From SZUA-430 sp964646885 (GTDB lineage: Bacteria > Pseudomonadota > Alphaproteobacteria > Micropepsales > Micropepsaceae), in assembly GCA_964646885.1 (NCBI GenBank), contig CAZYFM010000004.1, forward strand, positions 6,498 to 70,497: 64,000 bases of DNA, in the 5' to 3' direction. A program made the translations under genes and the position numbers. This document shows positions 57,652 through 64,000 of this stretch, in pieces. Position 1 is the stretch's first letter. Every line of letters begins with the position of its first letter. The notes under the pieces are model-generated. The model worked only from the letters and a program-made list of their open reading frames with translations, did not search any database and had not been told where the DNA came from.

Positions 57652-59082
57652 ATGTTTGACGCCTTAACGAACAGACTGACGGCTGTCTTTGACGGACTGA
57701 CCGGTCGCGGCGCGCTCACGGAGGCGGACGTCGATGCCGCCCTGCGTGAAGTTCGCCTCGCGCTGATCGAGGCCGACGTCTCGCTGCCGGTCATCAAGGA
57801 CTTCCTGACCAAGGTTCGCGCCCAGGCCGTTGGCGCCGACGTGCTGCGTTCGGTGACGCCCGGCCAGCAGATCGTCAAGATCGTCCATGACATCCTGGTG
57901 GAAACGCTCGGCAGCGAGAGTTCGGGCCTCACGCTCGACATCACGCCGCCCGCCGTCGTGATGATGGTTGGCCTTCAGGGCTCCGGCAAGACCACCTCGA
58001 CCGCGAAGATCGCGCTGCGCCTGTCGACGCGCGACAAGAAGAAAGTGCTGATGGCCTCGCTCGATACACGCAGGCCCGCCGCCCAGGAACAACTCAAGAT
58101 CCTTGGCGAGCAGATTGGTGTCGCCACGTTGCCGATCATCGCCGGACAGGCACCCGCCGACATCACGCGCCGCGCACTGCAGGCAGCAAAGCTCTCGGGC
58201 TATGACGTGCTCATGCTCGACACCGCCGGCCGCCTGCACGTCGATGAGGCGCTGATGGCCGAGATCGCCGAGATCCGCAATATCTCGGCGCCGATCGAAA
58301 CCCTGCTGGTGGCGGACAGTCTCGCCGGCCAGGACTCGATCAACGTCGCCAAGCAGTTCAACGAGCGCATTGGCCTTTCGGGCATCGTGCTGACCCGCAT
58401 CGATGGCGACGGACGCGGTGGCGCAGCGCTGTCCATGCGCGCGATCACCGGCGCGCCGATCAAGCTCCTCGGTACTGGCGAAAAGATCGACGCCCTCGAG
58501 GACTTCCATCCCCGCCGCATCGCCGGACGCATCCTGGGGCAGGGCGACGTTGTCAGCCTTGTCGAGAAGGCGGCGGAAACGGTCGACCAGGAGAAGGCCG
58601 AGGCACTGGCCCGCAAGATGCAGAAGGGTCAGTTCGACCTCGACGATCTTGCCGAGCAGTTGCGCCAGATGCGTCGTATGGGCGGCATGCAGGGCATCCT
58701 CGGCATGCTCCCGGGCATTGGCCGCATGAAGGACCAGCTCGCGACAGCCGGCCTCGACGACAAGATGCTCAAGCGCCAGGAAGCGATCATCCTTTCCATG
58801 ACGCGCGAGGAGCGCCGCAATCCTGACGTCCTCAACGGCTCGCGCCGCAAGCGCATTGCCGCCGGTTCGGGCGTCGAGGTGTCTGAAGTGAACAAGCTTC
58901 TGAAGATGCACCGTCAGATGTCTGACGTGATGAAGAAGATGGGCAAGGGCAAGGGGCTGATGAACGCGTTGTTCGGTGGCTCGATGCCCAGGATGCCGGG
59001 GGGCGCGCCCCTGCCGGGGCTCGGCGGGCAGGCCCTGCCACCCGGAATGAAATTGCCGCCGGGTTTCCCCGGCAAGAAATAG
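57652..59082 (+). CDS. ffh: Signal recognition particle protein Ffh
   Basis: The SRP GTPase that binds signal sequences and 4.5S RNA. From ATG 57652 it has 476 residues: N domain (MFDALTNRLTAVFDGLTGRG), G domain with P-loop GLQGSGKTT at 107-115, DTRRPAAQEQLK, LDTAGRLHVDEAL, TRIDGDGRGG and GTGEKIDALEDFHP, then a methionine-rich M domain (MRRMGGMQGILGMLPGIGRM) and a Gly/Pro/Met-rich tail. A TTG at 57622 is in frame but less likely. No 4.5S RNA gene was found nearby. It heads ffh-rpsP-rimM-trmD-rplS. Confidence 0.97.
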   Translation: MFDALTNRLTAVFDGLTGRGALTEADVDAALREVRLALIEADVSLPVIKDFLTKVRAQAVGADVLRSVTPGQQIVKIVHDILVETLGSESSGLTLDITPPAVVMMVGLQGSGKTTSTAKIALRLSTRDKKKVLMASLDTRRPAAQEQLKILGEQIGVATLPIIAGQAPADITRRALQAAKLSGYDVLMLDTAGRLHVDEALMAEIAEIRNISAPIETLLVADSLAGQDSINVAKQFNERIGLSGIVLTRIDGDGRGGAALSMRAITGAPIKLLGTGEKIDALEDFHPRRIAGRILGQGDVVSLVEKAAETVDQEKAEALARKMQKGQFDLDDLAEQLRQMRRMGGMQGILGMLPGIGRMKDQLATAGLDDKMLKRQEAIILSMTREERRNPDVLNGSRRKRIAAGSGVEVSEVNKLLKMHRQMSDVMKKMGKGKGLMNALFGGSMPRMPGGAPLPGLGGQALPPGMKLPPGFPGKK

Positions 59083-59125
59083 TTGTTTCAAGTTTCAACG
59101 GATAACTGAAAAGGAAGACCGCTAA

Positions 59126-59473
59126 ATGCTGAAGATCAGAATGTCCCGTGGTGGCACGAAGAAGCGCCCGTTCTACAAGATCGTCGTGGCTGACGCCCGT
59201 TCGCCGCGCGATGGCCGCTTCATCGAGCGCCTCGGCCACTACAATCCGCTTCTGCCGCGCGAGAGCGGCGAGCGCGTGAAGTTCGACCTCGACCGCGTGA
59301 AGCACTGGCTGGCCCAGGGCGCGCAGCCGTCGGACCGCGTTGAGCGTTTCCTCGCTGACGCCGGACTGGTCAAGAAGAAGACCCAGTTCAACGATCCGAA
59401 GAAGTCGGCGCCGCGCAAGAAGGCCCAGGAACGCCTGGCCGCCGAGAAGAAGGACGCTGAGGCCGCGGCCTGA
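59126..59473 (+). CDS. rpsP: 30S ribosomal protein S16
   Basis: A 115-residue small-subunit protein important for 30S assembly. It opens MLKIRMSRGGTKKRPFYKIV, followed by ADARSPRDGRFIERLGHYNP, the standard S16 signature, and a lysine/alanine-rich C-terminal extension typical of alphaproteobacterial S16. AAAGGAAG precedes the ATG. It lies between ffh and rimM as usual. Confidence 0.97.
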   Translation: MLKIRMSRGGTKKRPFYKIVVADARSPRDGRFIERLGHYNPLLPRESGERVKFDLDRVKHWLAQGAQPSDRVERFLADAGLVKKKTQFNDPKKSAPRKKAQERLAAEKKDAEAAA

Positions 59474-59514
59474 CAGGTCGCTGGACTCCGTGAAGGCGGA
59501 TTGAGGCAAGCGCA

Positions 59515-60066
59515 ATGACTGGCAAGCAGATCCTGTTGGGCAAGATCATCGGGCCCCATGGACTGAAGGGCGAGGTGAAGATCAAGAGCTTCACCGCGGA
59601 CCCGCTTGATGTCGCGTCATACGGACTGGTGACAGTTCGCGATGGCCGCCGCTTCCGCCTGGAGAAAGCGCGCCTGCAGGGCGAGATCGTGATCGCCGCC
59701 GTGAAGGGGATCAGTGACCGCAATGCGGCCGAGGCGCTCAAGGGCCTCGAGCTTCACGTCGAGCGCGACGATCTTCCGGATGCCGATTTTGAGAGTGGCG
59801 AGTACTACCAGGCCGATCTGATCGGCATGTCCGTGTTTGACGACAGGGGTACGCAGCTGGGCTCCATCATCGGCTTCCAGGATTTCGGCGCCGGTGACCT
59901 GATCGAAGTCGAGCTGCCCTCGGGCGCAACTGGCCTCGTTCCCTTCGCCGACAGCATGGTTCCCATCGTCGACATGGATGAAGGTCGCGTCGTGCTGTCC
60001 GAGACAGGCGTTGCCGTCCTTCACGCCGACGTGGAGCTGACCGGCAAGACGGCAGGTGTCCAATGA
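59515..60066 (+). CDS. rimM: Ribosome maturation factor RimM
   Basis: RimM assists 16S 3'-domain processing and binds S19. The 183-residue protein has the N-terminal barrel (ILLGKIIGPHGLKGEVKIKS) and the C-terminal PRC barrel (YYQADLIGMSVFD, GAGDLIEVE, LVPFADSMVPIVDMDEGRVV). Its stop overlaps the trmD start in ATGA, and it follows rpsP by 41 bp, so it belongs to the ribosomal operon. Confidence 0.96.
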   Translation: MTGKQILLGKIIGPHGLKGEVKIKSFTADPLDVASYGLVTVRDGRRFRLEKARLQGEIVIAAVKGISDRNAAEALKGLELHVERDDLPDADFESGEYYQADLIGMSVFDDRGTQLGSIIGFQDFGAGDLIEVELPSGATGLVPFADSMVPIVDMDEGRVVLSETGVAVLHADVELTGKTAGVQ

Positions 60067-60776
60067 GTTGGGACGCAACCATCCTCACCATCCAGCCCGA
60101 CATGTTCCCGGGGCCTCTCGGCATGTCGCTGTGTGGAAAGGCGCTCGCCGAGAAGGCATGGTCGCTGGAGACGCATGACATCCGTCAGCACTCCACCAAC
60201 CGCTATGGCTCCGTCGACGACACGCCGGCAGGCGGCGGACCGGGCATGGTCATGCGGGCGGATGTTGTTGCATCGGCCATCGATGCGATTGACCGGAAGG
60301 GCCGTCCACTCATTCTCATGTCGCCACGCGGCAAGCCGTTTGCCCAGTCCCGCGCGCGTGAACTTGCGGAAGGGCCGGGCGCGATCTTTGTCTGCGGTCG
60401 CTTCGAAGGCATCGACCAGCGTGTGATCGATGCGCGTGCGCTCGAGGAAATCTCGATCGGCGATTATGTGCTGTCGGGTGGCGAGCTTGCCTCCATGATC
60501 GTGATCGACGCGGTGGTGCGCCTGTTGCCCGGCGTTGTCGGCGCACGCGAATCCCTCAGCGAGGAAAGCTTCGAGCAGGGCCTGCTCGAGTATCCGCACT
60601 ACACGCGGCCCCAGGTCTGGGAAGGCCGCGAGATCCCGGAAACCCTGATGTCGGGACATCACAGGAAAATTCGTGACTGGCGCCTCGCGCAAAGTCTCGA
60701 GCTTACGAAAACCCGCCGCCCTGACCTTTGGGACGCCTGGCAGCGTCGCAACGGGGCGGCAAACACGAAACACTAG
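60063..60776 (+). CDS. trmD: tRNA (guanine(37)-N(1))-methyltransferase
   Basis: Makes m1G37 next to the anticodon, preventing +1 frameshifting. The 237-residue SPOUT-class enzyme has the trefoil-knot SAM site (LILMSPRGKPFAQ, FVCGRFEGIDQRV, GDYVLSGGELASMI) and the conserved DDTPAGGGPGMVM and LLEYPHYTRPQVWEGREIPE. It overlaps rimM by 4 bp and is followed 20 bp later by rplS, the usual order. Confidence 0.97.
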   Translation: MSWDATILTIQPDMFPGPLGMSLCGKALAEKAWSLETHDIRQHSTNRYGSVDDTPAGGGPGMVMRADVVASAIDAIDRKGRPLILMSPRGKPFAQSRARELAEGPGAIFVCGRFEGIDQRVIDARALEEISIGDYVLSGGELASMIVIDAVVRLLPGVVGARESLSEESFEQGLLEYPHYTRPQVWEGREIPETLMSGHHRKIRDWRLAQSLELTKTRRPDLWDAWQRRNGAANTKH

Positions 60777-60796
60777 GACTTGGAAAGGAAAGACAA

Positions 60797-61204
60797 ATGA
60801 ATCTCCTGCAGCAACTCGAAGCCGAACAGGTCGCCGCGCTGGCGAAGAAGAAGAAGGCAGACTTCGGACCTGGCGACACCGTGAAGGTCAACGTCAAGGT
60901 CGTCGAGGAATCCTACGACGAAAAGACGAAGCAGACGAAGCGCCGCGAGCGCATTCAGGCGTTTGAAGGCGTCGTCATCGGCCGTCAGGGCCAGGGCGTG
61001 AACGAGAACTTCACCGTCCGCAAGATCTCCTACGGCGAAGGCGTGGAACGCATTTTCCCCGTCTACAGTCCGCTGGTCGACTCGGTTGACGTTCTGCGTC
61101 GTGGCCGCGTCCGCCGCGCGAAGCTCTATTACCTCAAGGGCCTGACCGGCAAGAAGGCGCGCATCGTTGAGCGCCAGGACAAGGGCGGCGATTCCGAAGC
61201 TTGA
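60797..61204 (+). CDS. rplS: 50S ribosomal protein L19
   Basis: A 135-residue large-subunit protein at the 30S-50S interface. From ATG 60797, preceded by AAAGGAAAG, it reads MNLLQQLEAEQVAALAKKKK and contains the signature RIQAFEGVVIGRQGQG, ENFTVRKISYGEGVERIFP and RRAKLYYLKGLTGKKARIVE. Its stop overlaps the TTG start of the downstream GNAT gene. Last ribosomal gene of the ffh operon. Confidence 0.97.
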   Translation: MNLLQQLEAEQVAALAKKKKADFGPGDTVKVNVKVVEESYDEKTKQTKRRERIQAFEGVVIGRQGQGVNENFTVRKISYGEGVERIFPVYSPLVDSVDVLRRGRVRRAKLYYLKGLTGKKARIVERQDKGGDSEA

Positions 61205-61725
61205 GCCCGGACAGCCTTTCCTTTCGTTTGGCAACGGTCGCGGATGTTTCCGCGATCGTTGGCCTCGTTGAATCGGCCTATCGCGGCGAGGAAAGCCTGA
61301 AGGGCTGGACCTCGGAAGCGGGGTTCATCGAGGGCGACCGGACGAGTGCCGAAGAAATCTCGGCTTTGGTCCGCCACCCGCAGGCACGCTTCGTCCTCGC
61401 AATCGACCAAGGCGAACTGGTCGGCTGCGCCTTGGTGAAGGGCGAGGGCGGCGAGGGTTACTTCGGCATGTTTTCGGTGCGCCCGGCACGGCAGGGCGGG
61501 GGATTGGGCAAGCGCCTCCTCGCAGAAGCCGAAAGGACCGCGCGCGAGACCTGGAACTGCAGGTCCATGAAGATGACCGTGATCAGCATTCGCGAAGAGC
61601 TGATAGCGTTTTACGAGCGGCGAGGCTATCGCCGCACCGCGACCGAGCCATTCCCCTTCGACCAGCATCCGCACGTCAAGCGCAACGACTTCCACTTTGT
61701 GGTCCTGTCGAAGCCGCTGCCCTGA
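61201..61725 (+). CDS. GNAT family N-acetyltransferase
   Basis: A 174-residue acetyltransferase starting at TTG 61201, inside a TTGA overlapping the rplS stop, so it is translationally coupled to the ribosomal operon. The acetyl-CoA site is in FSVRPARQGGGLGKRLLAEAE (Q-x-x-G-x-G/A pattern), followed by the beta-bulge VISIREELIAFYERRGYR. The acceptor is unknown; location suggests, but does not show, a ribosomal or translation-related target. Confidence 0.88.
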   Translation: MSPDSLSFRLATVADVSAIVGLVESAYRGEESLKGWTSEAGFIEGDRTSAEEISALVRHPQARFVLAIDQGELVGCALVKGEGGEGYFGMFSVRPARQGGGLGKRLLAEAERTARETWNCRSMKMTVISIREELIAFYERRGYRRTATEPFPFDQHPHVKRNDFHFVVLSKPLP

Positions 61726-61737
61726 AGCAGCAACATC

Positions 61738-62772
61738 TCACCTTTTCAGGTCCGCGCCGGTTGGGCGTCCGTCGATCATCTGGTCGAGATATTCGGACAT
61801 CCCGTAACCCGTCATCCCGTTGCAGCGATATTCGGTGAACCCTTCGGTAATGCGCGTGACGAGTTCCCGCCCGTCCGGCGCCTTGCGCCGGTTGCGCAGC
61901 GGGATAAGTGACAGGACGCGGCCTTCAACCTTGTAGGTGGCCCCGGATTCTGTGCTGACGTTTGCGCGCAGCGTCGTCTGGTGCCAGGCGTCATCCCAGT
62001 CGCTCTCGATCGACACTGCCTTCACGAGATCATACGTGCCGTCCTTCAGCACCATGCCGCCCTGGCGGGGCTCGCCGCTTTCGCCGGCAACGATCGATAG
62101 CATCATGCCGAAGTCGCGGCCGAAATTCATGGGGCACCAGCGATACCAGTTGATGGCCTGCCAGTAGCGTGGTCCCCAGCTCTTGTCGCGAAGCCCAAAG
62201 CCCGAGAGGTCCAGGCGCTCTTCGCCGATCAGGAAATGTCCGCGCGCTGCCACGTGCTGCTCATAGTGCGCCTTCGCAAAGGACTTCTCGGCATCAAGCA
62301 CAAGCGGCGAGCCATCGGCATTGACGGTCTCTCCCCCAAACATCGGCGACACGCCCTCGAAGTCGAGCGCGACAGAGCAGGGCAGGACCGGGTTCGTCTT
62401 GAAGGCCTGCGAGGGATCGGACATCTGCTCGGGCTTGTCGAGCACGACCGCCTTGCCCTCATAGGTGACGCGCAGGCGCTTGAACGGTTCCAGCACCTCG
62501 ATCCTGAGCCCGCCCGCATTCATCTCCTTGTTGTCGGCGATCTTCGGACGCGCATACATGAAGGCCACGCGACCGCCTGTCAGGTAGAGGCACACCGACA
62601 TCTCGGCATGACCTTCATTCGGCCGGTTTCCCAGCCTGAACCATCCGCCGATCTTCTTCACCGGATCGAACACGTTCAGGTACATGCTCTCGTTGTAGTT
62701 CGAGGCCTTGTCCGGGACATGTGTGTACTCGTCCTCGGGGGCGAGCCGTGTCTTCAGGTGGGGAGCACTCAT
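61738..62772 (-). CDS. Uncharacterised protein with two-domain lipocalin-like layout
   Basis: A 344-residue soluble protein with no signal peptide or membrane segment. Recognisable motifs are GWFRLGNRPNEGHAEMSVCL, FMYARPKIADN, GFGLRDKSWGPRYWQAINWY and WCPMNFGRDFGMMLSI. The pattern resembles hypothetical proteins in actinobacteria and sphingomonads that I believe are DUF7064/7065-like and distantly lipocalin/CrtC-like; I am not certain. Function unknown, perhaps hydrophobic-ligand binding. It converges with the GNAT gene, and its ATG is 80 bp from the next gene's stop. Confidence 0.75.
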   Translation of the reverse strand: MSAPHLKTRLAPEDEYTHVPDKASNYNESMYLNVFDPVKKIGGWFRLGNRPNEGHAEMSVCLYLTGGRVAFMYARPKIADNKEMNAGGLRIEVLEPFKRLRVTYEGKAVVLDKPEQMSDPSQAFKTNPVLPCSVALDFEGVSPMFGGETVNADGSPLVLDAEKSFAKAHYEQHVAARGHFLIGEERLDLSGFGLRDKSWGPRYWQAINWYRWCPMNFGRDFGMMLSIVAGESGEPRQGGMVLKDGTYDLVKAVSIESDWDDAWHQTTLRANVSTESGATYKVEGRVLSLIPLRNRRKAPDGRELVTRITEGFTEYRCNGMTGYGMSEYLDQMIDGRPTGADLKR

Positions 62773-62849
62773 GCGCGGAAGCCTCGTCTTGAATGGGTCA
62801 GATGGAAAGCATTCTAGCGTTCGCTGTCACGCGGCGGACATGCGCCAGA

Positions 62850-63419
62850 TCAAGTCTGGCGCGCCTGCCATCGCTCGCGGGTCAGCCGGTAAAGGATATG
62901 GCGCCTGAGGGCATGCCCCGCCGGAAGGCGGGGGTGATCAAAGTCCTCCGAGGGGTCGCGCTGCATGGCCAGCCGCTCCATCACCGACCACGACGGCTTG
63001 TTGGCCAGAACCGTAAAGGAAACGATCTGGTCGAGATTCAATTCCTTGAACCCGATTCGAAGCGCGGCTTCCGCGGCTTCGGTGGCAAATCCCTGCCCCC
63101 AATAGGCGGGCGCGAGCCGCCAGCCGATCTCGACCGCCGGTGCAAAGGGCGCCTGGAACGAAACGCGCTGCAGCCCGGTGAACCCGATCAGCGGGGCGAT
63201 CCCCGGCGCTTCGAGAGCCCAGACCCCGAAGCCATGCAGCCTGTGATGCTCCTCAAGCCGCTCCATCAGCGCGCGCGTCTCTTCGACGGTCATGACCGCA
63301 GGCATGAAGCGCATGGCGACCGGATCGCCGTTCAGCGCCGCAAACGGCTCAAGGTCTTCCTCTCGCCAGCGGCGGAGGACAAGGCGACGGGTTTTTGACA
63401 GCGTGGGGTGTGATTTCAT
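62850..63419 (-). CDS. GNAT family N-acetyltransferase (RimJ type)
   Basis: A 189-residue acetyltransferase of the RimJ/RimL-like subfamily. It opens with TRRLVLRRWREEDLEPFAAL and has the cofactor motif IGWRLAPAYWGQGFATEAAE, followed by ALRIGFKELNLDQIVSFTVL and NKPSWSVMERLAM, all diagnostic. It is divergent from leuC with 55 bp between the start codons. Substrate unknown; such enzymes modify protein N-termini or small amines. Confidence 0.9.
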   Translation of the reverse strand: MKSHPTLSKTRRLVLRRWREEDLEPFAALNGDPVAMRFMPAVMTVEETRALMERLEEHHRLHGFGVWALEAPGIAPLIGFTGLQRVSFQAPFAPAVEIGWRLAPAYWGQGFATEAAEAALRIGFKELNLDQIVSFTVLANKPSWSVMERLAMQRDPSEDFDHPRLPAGHALRRHILYRLTRERWQARQT

Positions 63420-63474
63420 TGCAGGGTCAAAATTGCTCGTTTTCAGGGAACGGGCAAGCCGCTAGAAATCATGC

Positions 63475-64000
63475 ATGAGCGCAACAACCCTTTACGACAA
63501 GATCTGGAACGCCCACCTGGTGCACGAAGCCCCGGGCGAGGCATCGGTCCTCTACATTGATCGTCATCTCGTCCACGAGGTGACAAGTCCGCAGGCCTTC
63601 GAAGGTTTGCGCATGGCAAGGCGCAAGGTCCGCCGACCGGAGCTGACACTGGCCGTCGCCGACCACAACGTTCCCACCACCGACCGGTCCAGGGGCATCT
63701 CAGATCCGGAATCGGCCCTGCAGGTCGCCACGCTCGAAAAGAACGCGGCGGACTTCGGCGTGACCTACTACCGGATGGACGATATCCGTCAGGGCATCGT
63801 GCACATCGTGGGCCCCGAGCAGGGACTGACGCTGCCGGGCCAGACAATCGTCTGCGGCGACAGCCACACCGCGACGCACGGCGCGTTCGGGGCGCTCGCT
63901 TTCGGCATCGGCACGAGCGAGGTCGAACACGTGCTCGCCACGCAGACGTTGCTCACGCGTCCTTCGAAGAACATGCGCGTGACGGTGAATGGCAAGGTGG
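63475..64000 (+). CDS. leuC: 3-isopropylmalate dehydratase large subunit, 5' part
   Basis: LeuC isomerises 2- to 3-isopropylmalate in leucine synthesis with a 4Fe-4S cluster. From ATG 63475 about 175 residues are visible before the window ends: MSATTLYDKIWNAHLVHEAP, LLYIDRHLVHEVTSPQAF-like start, ADHNVPTTDR, and the conserved CGDSHTATHGAFGALAFGIG with the substrate-loop Ser/His. An out-of-frame ATG lies 4 bp upstream. The remaining cluster cysteines and leuD lie beyond the right edge. Confidence 0.96.
   Translation, partial: MSATTLYDKIWNAHLVHEAPGEASVLYIDRHLVHEVTSPQAFEGLRMARRKVRRPELTLAVADHNVPTTDRSRGISDPESALQVATLEKNAADFGVTYYRMDDIRQGIVHIVGPEQGLTLPGQTIVCGDSHTATHGAFGALAFGIGTSEVEHVLATQTLLTRPSKNMRVTVNGKV

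Noticed and set aside
57664..59091. Minus-strand open frame of 475 codons opposite ffh
   Set aside because: Antisense shadow of ffh; no recognisable motif.

Overview
The window is a GC-rich, gene-dense stretch of an alphaproteobacterial chromosome. The best evidence is gene order: mnmE-mnmG-rsmG-parA-parB facing holA-lptE-leuS; dapF-mtaB-ftsY-yciB; and ffh-rpsP-rimM-trmD-rplS followed by leuC. These are arrangements I associate with Alphaproteobacteria. The order within the class is not resolved. I found no tRNA, rRNA, CRISPR array, insertion sequence or prophage, so this looks like core chromosome with a few accessory blocks.

Layout. 1-907 is the 5' part of a thioredoxin-domain (DUF255) protein. 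1054-7414 is DUF6489, mnmE, mnmG, rsmG, parA and parB, with a cluster of parS-like/GANTC repeats between mnmE and mnmG and DnaA-box-like sequence inside rsmG. 7421-12136 is holA, lptE, leuS and a DUF3576 lipoprotein on the minus strand. 12454-14991 holds two paralogous porins. 14988-18706 has a ThiE-like gene, a YggS-type PLP protein and the threonine-to-glycine pair tdh-kbl. 18732-25425 is mixed: a small secreted protein, DUF2786, a flavin monooxygenase with a methyltransferase, a fasciclin protein, GTP cyclohydrolase II and an orphan response regulator. 25535-29957 has a small membrane protein coupled to a DUF2807 repeat protein, then a MacAB-type efflux operon.

30084-45653 is the most interesting accessory block. 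Ten tightly packed minus-strand genes (41876 down to 30084) encode two MurG-like and two GT4 glycosyltransferases, a polysaccharide-deacetylase-like protein, a small PH-like membrane protein and a complete oligopeptide ABC importer. Divergent from them are an 894-residue ABC protein whose nucleotide-binding domain has lost most catalytic motifs, a stand-alone cyclic-nucleotide-binding protein and a thioesterase. I infer a cell-surface glycan or glycolipid system whose function I cannot name.

45650-64000 returns to housekeeping: xth, a candidate small RNA, a class III aminotransferase, nth, a membrane M28 peptidase, yciB, ftsY, mtaB, dapF, an S9 prolyl-oligopeptidase-like protein that seems to lack its catalytic histidine, then ffh-rpsP-rimM-trmD-rplS, two GNAT genes, an uncharacterised 344-residue protein and the start of leuC. 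Both SRP GTPases (Ffh, FtsY) are present, and several tRNA-modification enzymes (MnmE, MnmG, MtaB, TrmD) recur across the window.
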